Shown here piece after piece: positions 1 through 7,917 of a stretch of DNA of 64,000 bases. Source of the stretch: Porticoccus hydrocarbonoclasticus MCTG13d (GTDB lineage Bacteria; Pseudomonadota; Gammaproteobacteria; Pseudomonadales; Porticoccaceae); the NCBI RefSeq assembly GCF_000744735.1, contig NZ_JQMM01000001.1:1984001-2048000 (forward strand), in the 5' to 3' direction. Below the pieces are notes generated by a model. It was not told the origin of the DNA. It made no database searches and was given only the letters and a program-made list of their open reading frames with translations. A program made the position numbers and the translations under genes. Position 1 is the stretch's first letter; each line of letters starts with the position of its first letter.

Positions 1-1123
1 CCGCCTGTTCCCAGCCTCGCTGGATTTGACTTTCGGCACCCAGTGTCTTGATGGTCTCGATACCTACCAGACTTTCGATTAATGTGGCATTTTTCTTGGC
101 ACTGCCCCGCATGACATTTTCAATAGTGGGACGAAGCTTTTTCTGGGCTCGAAGGCCGAGATACAGCGCTATCGGGAAGACCGTTAACGGGACAAAAATC
201 AGCCAGCCACCCAGGTACCAGATAAACACCATGAAAAGAATAACAAAGGGCAGGTCGATCAAGGTCAGTATGGTGGAAGAGGTGACAAAATTTCGCAGCA
301 TATCGAAATCGTGTAGACGGGACGCAAAGGCACCGGTGGAATTGGGCCTAGCAGACATCTTCAGGTTAAGTACCTTTTCGAGCAGTTGTGCAGAGAGCAC
401 CACATCTGAACGCTTTGCGGCCAGCTCTACCAGGTAGGCACGCAGCAGTTTTAAGAGCAGATCAAATGTGTAGACAATGAGCACGCCGACAGCCAGTGCC
501 CAGAGAGTCTCTACTGCATTGTTAGGCACCACCCGGTCGTAGACATTCATGACAAACAGGGGTTGGGCCAAAACAAAGAAATTAATCAGGAAGGACGCCA
601 GCAGGACATCGCGATAAATCTTCCAGGAACTGCGCATGACGCCCCAGAACCAATGGTCTCCAGTTTTCTGATAAATTTTTGGTGTGCGGGAATCAAATTG
701 CTGCATCGGCCTGACATAGAAGACATGGCCACTGTGGAGTTCTTTCAGTGTTTCATAATCCACTTGCTCTGAAGTATTGTTTTGAGGATCGGTTAATACG
801 GCCAACTGCAACTCAGCATCCAGGCTGGACAAAACCACGGCCTGACCACTGTTAAGTAGCAGCACACAGGGTAAAACTTCCTGCGGAATATTATCCAATT
901 GTCGAGCAAGCAGAATCGAGGCCAGGCCCGCCCGGTTTGCCGCCCGGTTAAACAACTCCGGCGTCAGTTTTCCATCTACCAGCGGCAAGCCGGATGACAG
1001 GGCAGAAAGTGAGGTCGGGCGACCTTCCAGTCCAGCCAACAACAACAGGCAATCCATAAGCTCATGGCTGTTAATCTCTGCCGTATCCTGATGATATGCT
1101 GCTTTTTGCTCAGGCGTAGTCAT
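1..1123 (-). CDS. Type I secretion ABC transporter (permease/ATPase), partial at window edge
   Basis: Reads inward from an ATG at 1121-1123 and runs off the left edge after 374 codons, so only the N-terminal half is present. About 130 residues resemble the C39-peptidase-like domain of LapB/HlyB-type exporters. Hydrophobic segments of an ABC transmembrane domain follow, with a typical NVYDRVVPNNA motif near residue 195 and an ARPNSTGAFASRL-like loop. The nucleotide-binding domain lies outside the window. In this family the C39-like domain of RTX/adhesin exporters is usually proteolytically dead and serves for substrate docking; I infer the same here. The likely job is one-step export of a large adhesin or RTX protein with an HlyD-type adaptor and TolC. 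Confident in family, not in substrate. Confidence 0.85.
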   Translation of the reverse strand, partial: MTTPEQKAAYHQDTAEINSHELMDCLLLLAGLEGRPTSLSALSSGLPLVDGKLTPELFNRAANRAGLASILLARQLDNIPQEVLPCVLLLNSGQAVVLSSLDAELQLAVLTDPQNNTSEQVDYETLKELHSGHVFYVRPMQQFDSRTPKIYQKTGDHWFWGVMRSSWKIYRDVLLASFLINFFVLAQPLFVMNVYDRVVPNNAVETLWALAVGVLIVYTFDLLLKLLRAYLVELAAKRSDVVLSAQLLEKVLNLKMSARPNSTGAFASRLHDFDMLRNFVTSSTILTLIDLPFVILFMVFIWYLGGWLIFVPLTVFPIALYLGLRAQKKLRPTIENVMRGSAKKNATLIESLVGIETIKTLGAESQIQRGWEQA

Positions 1124-1199
1124 AAATATTATTCTTCGTGAATGGTCAGTATCAATGGCTGGGCAATGCTAACATGCCGGTGACTGAACACCCAGCGGG

Positions 1200-1228
1200 G
1201 TTATTTCGGTGGTTTTTGCCGATATAAT
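1200..1228 (+). promoter_or_regulatory. Candidate sigma-70 promoter for dusA
   Basis: A perfect TATAAT hexamer lies at 1223-1228, about 40 bases upstream of the dusA ATG. The -35 region (about 1200-1206, TTATTT) is weak. It lies in the divergent gap between the secretion gene and dusA. Confidence 0.35.
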
Positions 1229-1270
1229 TCCAGCCCACACACTTACTTTACAGACAAATCAGTTGCACCC

Positions 1271-2299
1271 ATGCCAACCAGCAGCAGTCTTTTAACCAAC
1301 CCGGTAAACCGTCGGTTCTCTATCGCACCCATGATGGACTTAACCGATCAATACTGTCGTTATTTTCACCGGTTGCTGAGCAGGCAAAGTGTCCTCTATA
1401 CAGAAATGGTCACTAGCGGAGCATTGATTTACGGCGACCGGCCAAGACATTTACAATTTCACTCAGCGGAACACCCCGTGGCTTTGCAGCTTGGCGGTAG
1501 TGATCCCGCTGAGCTGGCCACGGCCGTTAATATTGCCAGTAGTTACTGTTACGACGAAATCAACCTGAACTGCGGCTGTCCCAGCGACCGGGTACAATCA
1601 GGAAAATTCGGCGCAATTTTAATGAAAGACCCTAGGCTGGTTGCACAGTGTTTTCAGGCCATGCAGGAAGTGAGTGCCGTTCCTGTCACGATTAAACACC
1701 GCACCGGGATTGATGAACAGGACAGTTATGCCTTCTTATGTGACTTTATCGGCACTGTTGCAGAAGCAGGCTGTCAGACCTTTATTGTCCATGCACGCAA
1801 AGCCTGGTTAAAGGGATTAAGTCCGAAACAGAATCGTGATATTCCGCCGCTGGAATACGAGAAGGTTTATCGCCTGAAAAAGGACTTTCCACAACTGGAA
1901 ATTATTCTAAATGGTGGCGTCACAACACTAAATGATACCAAGGCACATCTTAACCACGTAGATGGTGTGATGATGGGCCGCGAGGCTTACCAAAACCCTT
2001 ATTTACTCGCTGGGGTCGATCGAGAGCTCTACCACGATAACCGTTCATCGCCTAACAGGGAGCAAATTCTGGAGAACTTCGCTGTTTTTATGACAGAGGA
2101 ACTGGCTAAAGGCACCAGACTCAGTCATATGACCAGACATATTCTTGGCCTCTATCAGGGTATGCCTGGCGCGAGAAAATTTCGGCGTTATATCAGTGAA
2201 CATGCTCACCGGCCAGACGCCGGTATAGAGGTTCTTTACGGTGCCATGGCGGCAATGCAAAGCACTCAAACCCATATACAACTAACCGAGCCTATTTAA
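1271..2299 (+). CDS. dusA: tRNA-dihydrouridine synthase A
   Basis: FMN-dependent enzyme reducing uridines 20/20a in the D-loop of tRNA; cytoplasmic. The 342 residues match the DusA length. The N-terminal [16 protein letters not shown]-like motif, the NLNCGCPS segment carrying the active-site cysteine, the KHRTGID motif, and the [14 protein letters not shown] segment of the TIM barrel are all visible. First gene of a plus-strand run dusA-tal-terB; tal begins one base after its stop. In Pseudomonas dusA and tal also sit beside rssC/rssB, so the context supports the call. Confidence 0.95.
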   Translation: MPTSSSLLTNPVNRRFSIAPMMDLTDQYCRYFHRLLSRQSVLYTEMVTSGALIYGDRPRHLQFHSAEHPVALQLGGSDPAELATAVNIASSYCYDEINLNCGCPSDRVQSGKFGAILMKDPRLVAQCFQAMQEVSAVPVTIKHRTGIDEQDSYAFLCDFIGTVAEAGCQTFIVHARKAWLKGLSPKQNRDIPPLEYEKVYRLKKDFPQLEIILNGGVTTLNDTKAHLNHVDGVMMGREAYQNPYLLAGVDRELYHDNRSSPNREQILENFAVFMTEELAKGTRLSHMTRHILGLYQGMPGARKFRRYISEHAHRPDAGIEVLYGAMAAMQSTQTHIQLTEPI

Positions 2300-2300
2300 T

Positions 2301-3254
2301 ATGATCAGCAAACTGGATCAATTGCGCGAAATGACTGTCGTTGTTGCGGATACTGGTGACATCGACGCCATTAACCACTATCAGCCCATTGATGCCACCA
2401 CAAACCCATCCCTGATCCTGAAAGCTGCCGAACTGGAAAGTTATCGCCCCCTGCTGGAACAATCAGTCAACCGCGCCAGGCAGTCACATCCGGACTGGTT
2501 GCCGGAATGCATGGACATGCTGGCGGTAGGCATTGGCCGGGAAATACTTCAGCTGATTCCCGGTCGGGTCTCAACAGAAATTGATGCCCGCCTCTCGTTC
2601 GACACGGAAGCAACCATCGCCCGAGGTATGAGCCTAGTAGAGAAATACCAGAATGCCGGTATTGCTAGCGACAGGATTCTGCTGAAGATAGCAGCAACCT
2701 GGGAGGGTATACGCGCCGCCGAACAACTGGAAAAATCTGGCGTCCAATGTAATTTGACGCTCCTGTTCAGTTTTGAACAGGCAGCGGCAGCAGCAGATGC
2801 AGGCGCCTTTTTGATTTCCCCTTTTGTGGGTCGTATTCTCGACTGGCATAAACGTCACAGCGGCAAGACAGATTATCTGCCTGAAGAGGATCCCGGTGTT
2901 CTCTCAGTGAAATCAATCTACAATTTTTACAAGCAGTACGGTTACGACACTATTGTCATGGGTGCCAGTTTTCGAAATACGGATCAAATCGAAGCACTTG
3001 CAGGCTGTGATCGCTTAACCATAAGCCCACAACTACTGGAAGCATTAAACAATGATAGCGGCCACCTGGCACGCCAGCTCCATCCGGACAACACTGGGGA
3101 ACCAATTGATTGCGATCAGTTAAATGAAGCAAGCTTTCGTTATCAATTAAACAACAATGCAATGGCCACCGAAAAACTCGCCGAGGGAATACGCAATTTC
3201 ATAGCTGATCAGGACAAACTGGAGAAACGGCTGATGGGAGAAACAACTCGATGA
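2301..3254 (+). CDS. tal: Transaldolase
   Basis: Non-oxidative pentose phosphate enzyme moving a dihydroxyacetone unit between sedoheptulose-7-phosphate and glyceraldehyde-3-phosphate. At 317 residues it matches TalB-type transaldolases. Diagnostic segments are [12 protein letters not shown] near residue 31, [12 protein letters not shown] with the Schiff-base lysine near residue 133, and [11 protein letters not shown] near residue 178. Its ATG follows the dusA stop directly and its own stop overlaps the next ATG by four bases, so it is probably translationally coupled. Confidence 0.96.
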   Translation: MISKLDQLREMTVVVADTGDIDAINHYQPIDATTNPSLILKAAELESYRPLLEQSVNRARQSHPDWLPECMDMLAVGIGREILQLIPGRVSTEIDARLSFDTEATIARGMSLVEKYQNAGIASDRILLKIAATWEGIRAAEQLEKSGVQCNLTLLFSFEQAAAAADAGAFLISPFVGRILDWHKRHSGKTDYLPEEDPGVLSVKSIYNFYKQYGYDTIVMGASFRNTDQIEALAGCDRLTISPQLLEALNNDSGHLARQLHPDNTGEPIDCDQLNEASFRYQLNNNAMATEKLAEGIRNFIADQDKLEKRLMGETTR

Positions 3255-3703
3255 TAGACCAGATCAAACAGTTTTTTTCTACCAGAATTGATGAGCCCGA
3301 CGGCGAACCTGTTCATCAGAGGCAGCTTGCGGCAGCCGCGCTAATGGTCGAAATCATGGTCATTGACAGGACTCTGAGCGAAGACGAACAAAAGATTATC
3401 CGACAACTACTGGAAAACCAGTTTTCCCTGTCACACGAAGAAATCGAGACGTTAGTCCGTCTCGCTCACAGCGAAGTTAACGATGCCACATCACTGTTTC
3501 AGTTCACTCGATTGATCAATGATCATTTTGCCGTGCACGAAAAAAGGGAGCTGGTCGAAAACCTATGGCGAGTTGCCTTTGCTGACAATCAATTGGACAA
3601 GCACGAAGAAGCGCTGATTCGGCGAATTTCAGAGTTACTGTACGTCTCCCACACAGATTTCATTCAGGCAAAACACCGCGCCAACCAGAACTACGGAAAT
3701 TAA
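3251..3703 (+). CDS. TerB-family protein
   Basis: A 150-residue, all-helical acidic protein with the TerB-like pattern ([17 protein letters not shown] early, [16 protein letters not shown] late). The repeated D-x-x-L/x-E-E motifs are those that bind metal in TerB. Family members are linked to tellurite resistance or membrane-stress complexes, but single TerB domains like this one are usually uncharacterised. ATGA overlap with tal suggests co-expression. Converges with rssC: the two stop regions overlap at 3700-3703. Confidence 0.8.
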   Translation: MIDQIKQFFSTRIDEPDGEPVHQRQLAAAALMVEIMVIDRTLSEDEQKIIRQLLENQFSLSHEEIETLVRLAHSEVNDATSLFQFTRLINDHFAVHEKRELVENLWRVAFADNQLDKHEEALIRRISELLYVSHTDFIQAKHRANQNYGN

Positions 3704-4191
3704 CGGGTCTGCTCGAGAGAGCGTATCAAATCGATGAATTCCTGCTGATTTCTCTCATTTAACACAGACAACAACCGGTGTGCTTCAAGCACACGATCCC
3801 GAACCTCTTCCACTTCCACATCTGGGCTAATATCAGGCAACTCCTGATAGTCCGCCGCAGATGACGATGATTCCTGGATGATATTGAATATCTCATCCAA
3901 CCCCATCACAGCAAGCACCTGATAAAGGCTTTCATCATTACAGAACACAGTAGGTTTGATACCAAAATGGTCATGGCTGTAGATAGCGAGCTTGGCCAAC
4001 AAACCCAATGTCGTGCTATCGACGGCAATAGTATCAAGCATGTCGATCACCACCTCAGCGACATTACCGGTCTGAAAAATGGCTTCAATATAATTGTTCA
4101 GCGAAGTGCACAGAGTAACGCGTACATCACCAACCAGCTTGATAAGGTAAACATCATCGTCATGAGAAACCAGAATTTTACCCGGTTGCAC
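3700..4191 (-). CDS. rssC: RssC-like anti-sigma factor antagonist (STAS domain)
   Basis: STAS-domain protein of partner-switching type, 163 residues from a GTG at 4189-4191. I chose this GTG because AGGGGG precedes it at good distance and it overlaps the rssB stop (TAGTG) by one base; a longer frame upstream would run inside rssB. The switch serine sits in the DSTTLG motif near residue 59. A C-terminal extension rich in acidic and coiled-coil residues follows. Partner of the RssB-type regulator encoded just upstream; in Pseudomonas rssB-rssC this pair is tied to RpoS turnover. Synteny (dusA-tal-rssC-rssB-mlaA) favours RssC over the related HsbA. Confidence 0.82.
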   Translation of the reverse strand: MQPGKILVSHDDDVYLIKLVGDVRVTLCTSLNNYIEAIFQTGNVAEVVIDMLDTIAVDSTTLGLLAKLAIYSHDHFGIKPTVFCNDESLYQVLAVMGLDEIFNIIQESSSSAADYQELPDISPDVEVEEVRDRVLEAHRLLSVLNERNQQEFIDLIRSLEQTR

Positions 4192-5366
4192 TAATACCCC
4201 CTGCGCACGGTCAAAACAGTGACATCGTCGGGCGCATCTTTCAGCTGGTTGATACACAAACCTTCACAAATCGCCTCTATGGATCCGTCTGATTTGGCCA
4301 CCGCATCTGCAATAAACTGCTGTTTTTCACTGTAGGAGTTTCCCGGTAAAAATTCCAGTACACCATCCGACACCACAGTCAGAACAAACTTTTCTGGCAA
4401 CTTGATTTCCTCTACTGCCCAATGACCTTCAGGAAAAATACCAATCGGTTTACCTTTGCCCGGCAACAGTGAAACCTGGTCATCGGTAACCAGCACCGGC
4501 ATCGGCATATGGGCAGCAACTGAATACCGCAAAATATTCTGCTCCATATCAATAGATGCAGAGAACATGGTCAAATGTTTATCGAGCCCCAGTGCCATAA
4601 TCTGTTTATTGATGTGCTCAATAAAGCCCTCTGGAGCTCTGGTCATGGCCCCATAATCATTGCGACTGATATGCCTTCGCAAAATACGATTAAGAATGAA
4701 TTTCAACAGGACAGTTAAAAATGCAGAAGAGGCACCGTGCCCCGACACATCCGCGACATAAAGCACCATATAACGATCAAAAATGACGTTGTAGCCGACA
4801 AAATCTCCGCTCAGAAACAGCGACGGGACAATCCGATGAGCAATTTCGTAGTCGCCATGATAGAGCGGGGTCACCGGCAACAGGCTGCTCTGCACCTGCC
4901 GACCTGCCATTTGATCAACTTCCAGTATCCGGAGACTCTCTTCCAACTCACGGTTTGCTTTTTCCAGCTGCTCACGGTACTGGCGGTTTTGCACCATCAG
5001 GCTTTTACAATGTGACGCGCGTTCAACAGCCTCTCGAAACCGGTCGCCATCAAATGGTTTGATAACCACGTCCGCCGCATAGTTATGGAAAAGTGCAACC
5101 ACATCCCGGGGATCCGTTTCCGGGAGCACAACAACATAGGCAATATCCACATCCTGAGAGGGAAGACAGGCAAACTTTTCTCGAATCACCGAGAGAGGGA
5201 AATCGATCACCACGACACCGGGGTGGTCGATTTTGATTGCTGCGAGAGCATTTTCAGGATTATCAAAAATTGAAACGCGCCAACTGGTGTCGACCAGATG
5301 CGCGTTCAAGGCATGACATTTTTCCTGACTGTCGGCAACAATAAACAGTTTGCCGTTCTTATCCAT
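4191..5366 (-). CDS. rssB: RssB-like response regulator with PP2C phosphatase domain
   Basis: 391 residues. Receiver domain 1-120 (phospho-acceptor D55 in VVVIDF, K103 in VIKPFDG), a coiled linker about 120-155, then a SpoIIE/PP2C domain to the end. Metal-ligand motifs look intact (SGDF near 186-189, VADVSGHG near 204-211, VSDG, and DAPDD near the end), unlike the degenerate domain of E. coli RssB. There is no C-terminal HATPase kinase, which argues against HsbR. Role inferred from Pseudomonas orthologues: RpoS-turnover adaptor whose state is set through the STAS partner RssC. The start ATG lies three bases after the stop of a short upstream frame. Confidence 0.82.
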   Translation of the reverse strand: MDKNGKLFIVADSQEKCHALNAHLVDTSWRVSIFDNPENALAAIKIDHPGVVVIDFPLSVIREKFACLPSQDVDIAYVVVLPETDPRDVVALFHNYAADVVIKPFDGDRFREAVERASHCKSLMVQNRQYREQLEKANRELEESLRILEVDQMAGRQVQSSLLPVTPLYHGDYEIAHRIVPSLFLSGDFVGYNVIFDRYMVLYVADVSGHGASSAFLTVLLKFILNRILRRHISRNDYGAMTRAPEGFIEHINKQIMALGLDKHLTMFSASIDMEQNILRYSVAAHMPMPVLVTDDQVSLLPGKGKPIGIFPEGHWAVEEIKLPEKFVLTVVSDGVLEFLPGNSYSEKQQFIADAVAKSDGSIEAICEGLCINQLKDAPDDVTVLTVRRGY

Positions 5367-5369
5367 AGG

Positions 5370-5501
5370 TTACTCGGAACTGATATCCAGTTGATCAGGT
5401 ATAAGCTCCATGCCCTCTTCGATAGTTGCTTTCCCGGGCAACTGTCGATTAGCAAAGAAAAATGAACTGGGGTTAAAAATCCTTATAGTCCCCGAAGTCA
5501 T
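5370..5501 (-). CDS. Possible small ORF between mlaA and rssB (43 aa)
   Basis: An ATG at 5499-5501 opens a 43-codon frame that overlaps the end of mlaA in another frame and stops (TAA) three bases before the rssB ATG. The C-terminal half (KATIEEGMELIPDQLDISSE) is acidic and protein-like. rssB has no clear Shine-Dalgarno of its own, so coupling to this frame is plausible. In P. aeruginosa this position holds a larger gene (PA2799, from memory a PilZ-domain protein); I see no clear PilZ motif here. It could be a remnant or chance. Confidence 0.3.
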   Translation of the reverse strand: MTSGTIRIFNPSSFFFANRQLPGKATIEEGMELIPDQLDISSE

Positions 5502-6168
5502 CTTCCACACCGCCATCCGTCAGCAAAAATTTACGACGCTGTAAGTATGCATCGCGGATAAAGCTGTAGCGCTCGCCGCGCACGAACTTTTCAGCCTCGA
5601 GGAGATCGGCACGGGTAGAAATCACCTCGGCGCCGTAGATCTGATTTCGGGTTGGGACATGGTCTATTTCGTTAATAGGGTTGATAAACCGATCGACGAT
5701 CCGGGCCGGGCCGTCACGAACAGTGCTGGGACCGATCAACGGCAACACCAGATAAGGGCCACTATCTACACCCCAGACACCCAGTGTCTGGCCGAAATCT
5801 TCCCCATCATTTTTTGGCAGGCCAAAATGATCGGCCACATCAAAAAAACCCACCAGACCGATAGTGGTGTTGATGACAAAGCGTCCAGTGTCATTCCCTG
5901 CCTGACGGAATTTCCCCTGCAACAGATCGTTGAAAACGTTCACCACTTCACCAACATTGGAGAACATCCTGCTGACTCCACGCTCAACCGGATCAGGCGT
6001 GACTGCCCGGTAACCCTTGGCGATAGGCTTCAGCGTATAAGTATCCACGGTATCGTTGAACGCAAACATCTTGCGGTTGAAGCCTTCCCAAGGATCGTCG
6101 GGGTTCCCCGCAGCAAATACATGGGTAGATAACATAACGCCAGTCAGCAACAGCACTATTTTTTTCAT
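5473..6168 (-). CDS. mlaA: MlaA/VacJ-family outer-membrane phospholipid retrieval protein
   Basis: Removes mislocalised phospholipid from the outer leaflet of the outer membrane for return by the MlaFEDB system. 231 residues with the family hallmarks DPWEGFNRKMFAFND near residue 25, the LKPIAKGYRAVTP segment, and LGVWGVDSGPYLVLP. The N-terminus is a signal peptide ending VFAAGN. No cysteine follows the hydrophobic stretch, so no lipobox is seen and the protein may be a soluble or differently anchored form. Genes mlaB-F are not in the window. A gap of 275 bases separates its start from the porin upstream region. Confidence 0.92.
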   Translation of the reverse strand: MKKIVLLLTGVMLSTHVFAAGNPDDPWEGFNRKMFAFNDTVDTYTLKPIAKGYRAVTPDPVERGVSRMFSNVGEVVNVFNDLLQGKFRQAGNDTGRFVINTTIGLVGFFDVADHFGLPKNDGEDFGQTLGVWGVDSGPYLVLPLIGPSTVRDGPARIVDRFINPINEIDHVPTRNQIYGAEVISTRADLLEAEKFVRGERYSFIRDAYLQRRKFLLTDGGVEDDFGDYKDF

Positions 6169-6312
6169 CTGGGGTGTTCTCCCTGCTTTTTATAATCTGA
6201 TAACAACAAATTCTCGCAATTCTACACGCTGAATTTTTTCAGGTATACCGTAATCATCCAAAACTACCCGCCACAAGTCTCCCGACCCTACCGCTCAGCA
6301 GATAACAACCTT

Positions 6313-6330
6313 GTGTCATAAAACTGACAT
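6313..6330 (+). promoter_or_regulatory. PHO-box-like direct repeat upstream of porin 1
   Basis: GTGTCAT at 6313 and CTGACAT at 6324 are heptamers with an exact 11-base period, separated by AAAA. Against the PhoB consensus (two CTGTCAT-like units spaced by four A/T bases) I count about 16 of 18 matches. It reads in the same direction as the porin gene, 113 bases before its ATG. Confidence 0.6.
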
Positions 6331-6443
6331 ATTAAGATACCAACACCCGTTTATGTCTGTTTCGGAAAAAACAGCAACTATAAAGCAAGCATCGACGATA
6401 TCGAGATATCAAGTATTAAATAAACAAGAGTGGAATCATAACT

Positions 6444-7679
6444 ATGAAACGAACTGCCATTTTCCTAGCTGTTAGCGGCTTTACCCTGTGCCCTGCCCTG
6501 TTCGCAAATGCAGACGAAGCAACCCTGCAGGAATTGAGAGCTCAGGTTGCCGTCCTGACTGAGCGCCTCAATGAAATGGAGGCAAAAACCAAAGTAATGG
6601 AGGAAAAAACCAATCAGGTGGTTGCCACCGCAAAACCAGCCACCTCCTGGGCCGACAGAATCCAGTGGCACGGCGATGTCCGGTACCGCATCGAACAGAC
6701 TGATAAAGACAGCGCCTATGATGATATCAACCGCAACCGGATACGTGCGCGTATTGGTCTCACTGCCCAGGTTTCCGATGACTTCAAGGCAGGCGTAGCA
6801 CTGGCCAGCGGTAGTGAGTCTCCAACATCCGCCAACCAGACCCTCGGAGGTGGCGGCAGCTCGAAACAAATCAACCTGGACATGGCCTGGATTGACTGGA
6901 ATTTTGCCGAAAACCTGAACCTGGTGGCCGGCAAGACCAAAAATCCTTTCTATACCCCTGGCGGTAGCGGCCTGGTATGGGATAGCGATTATCGCCCTGA
7001 GGGCGGGCACCTGTCCTATGACAATGGCTCGGTTTGGGCCATCGCCGCCTATCACTTTCTGAATAGCTACGATGGCAGCAAAGGGACAGACGATATCGAG
7101 GAGATGTTTGGTGCCCAGCTAGGCTATAACGCAACAGTTTCCGACAAAACATCTCTAAAGGTGGGTACCAGCTACCTTTATATACCGGTTGCCGGCAGTG
7201 CCGCTTTTTTTGAGGATAGTGATGATAATGCCGAGTTCTTCGGTAACACAGGGATTGGCGGATCCCATGCACTGGATTATGAAGTTGCCGAAGTTTTTGC
7301 CGAGTTGAATACCAAGCTCGCCGGGATATCAACCATGTTGTTTGCCGATTACGTCAAAAATACCGATAGCGACGCCGATGAAGACACGGGCTACTCAACA
7401 GGATTCAAGCTTGGCAAGATCAAGGGCAGGGGCGACTTCGCCTTCAGCTATCTGTATCAGGACCTGGAGGCTGATGCAGTCTTCGCCGCTTTCGCTGACT
7501 CGGATTTCGCCGGTGGTGGCACCGATGTGAAAGGACACAAATACGGCGCCTACCTGGGCCTCAGCAAGAACACCACCGCAAGCCTGTCCTACTACGACAC
7601 CGAAATCGGCAAAGTCAGAGGTGATGGCAAAAAGAGTGACTACGACGCCATCAAGCTTAACGTAGAGGCAAAATTCTAA
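6444..7679 (+). CDS. Putative outer-membrane porin (Porin_5 type), copy 1
   Basis: 411 residues: signal peptide ending near FANADE, a short coiled coil (about residues 25-60, TLQELRAQVAVLTERLNEME), a linker, then a beta-barrel of alternating hydrophobic strands ending in the C-terminal phenylalanine typical of BAM substrates (AKF). The barrel start WADRIQWHGDVRYRIEQ and the ALASGSESPTSANQTLGGG segment are characteristic of the Porin_5 family. Substrate is unknown. It is closely related to the next gene and clearly arose by tandem duplication. Both carry a PHO-box-like upstream repeat, which suggests induction by phosphate limitation and perhaps phosphate or phosphonate uptake; that role is inference. 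Confidence 0.85.
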   Translation: MKRTAIFLAVSGFTLCPALFANADEATLQELRAQVAVLTERLNEMEAKTKVMEEKTNQVVATAKPATSWADRIQWHGDVRYRIEQTDKDSAYDDINRNRIRARIGLTAQVSDDFKAGVALASGSESPTSANQTLGGGGSSKQINLDMAWIDWNFAENLNLVAGKTKNPFYTPGGSGLVWDSDYRPEGGHLSYDNGSVWAIAAYHFLNSYDGSKGTDDIEEMFGAQLGYNATVSDKTSLKVGTSYLYIPVAGSAAFFEDSDDNAEFFGNTGIGGSHALDYEVAEVFAELNTKLAGISTMLFADYVKNTDSDADEDTGYSTGFKLGKIKGRGDFAFSYLYQDLEADAVFAAFADSDFAGGGTDVKGHKYGAYLGLSKNTTASLSYYDTEIGKVRGDGKKSDYDAIKLNVEAKF

Positions 7680-7702
7680 CCGATCGTCCCGCCAGGCATC
7701 AA

Positions 7703-7728
7703 AAAAATGGCCCTACCGGGCCATTTTT
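7703..7728 (+). terminator. Rho-independent terminator after porin 1
   Basis: An 11-base perfect stem (AAAAATGGCCC / GGGCCATTTTT) with a 4-base TACC loop, 24 bases after the porin stop. It separates the two porin transcripts, so each probably has its own promoter. Confidence 0.85.
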
Positions 7729-7804
7729 CTGGTTACCTCCAATAGCCTTCACACCCTCCAACTGGGCCAATCTCGCTCAGAGAACAAATTATCCAAAACC
7801 CTGA

Positions 7805-7833
7805 CTGTCACCAAATTGTCACGAAACTATCAC
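7805..7833 (+). promoter_or_regulatory. PHO-box-like triple repeat upstream of porin 2
   Basis: Three heptamers CTGTCAC (7805), TTGTCAC (7816) and CTATCAC (7827), each exactly 11 bases apart and in the gene's direction. The first two form an 18-base PHO box with about 15 consensus matches; the third extends it. It lies 85 bases before the porin ATG. Confidence 0.65.
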
Positions 7834-7917
7834 GGCGCTGAAACAATCGCGACATAAGGTTCTCCTGTCTGAAGCAATCAGGCTAAACGCGTTTAGTTAT
7901 TTGAGGAGAACGATTCG

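Noticed and set aside
3700-4257. Longer frame for rssC starting at 4257
   Set aside because: It would lie inside rssB; a GTG at 4189-4191 with AGGGGG and stop/start overlap is far better.
3700-5366. HsbR/HsbA assignment for the response regulator and STAS pair
   Set aside because: HsbR carries an extra C-terminal kinase domain that is missing here, and the gene order dusA-tal-rssC-rssB-mlaA matches the RssB/RssC locus.
6465-7332. Long minus-strand frames inside both porin genes
   Set aside because: They are antisense shadows of biased codons in the barrel regions, with no protein-like features or ribosome sites.
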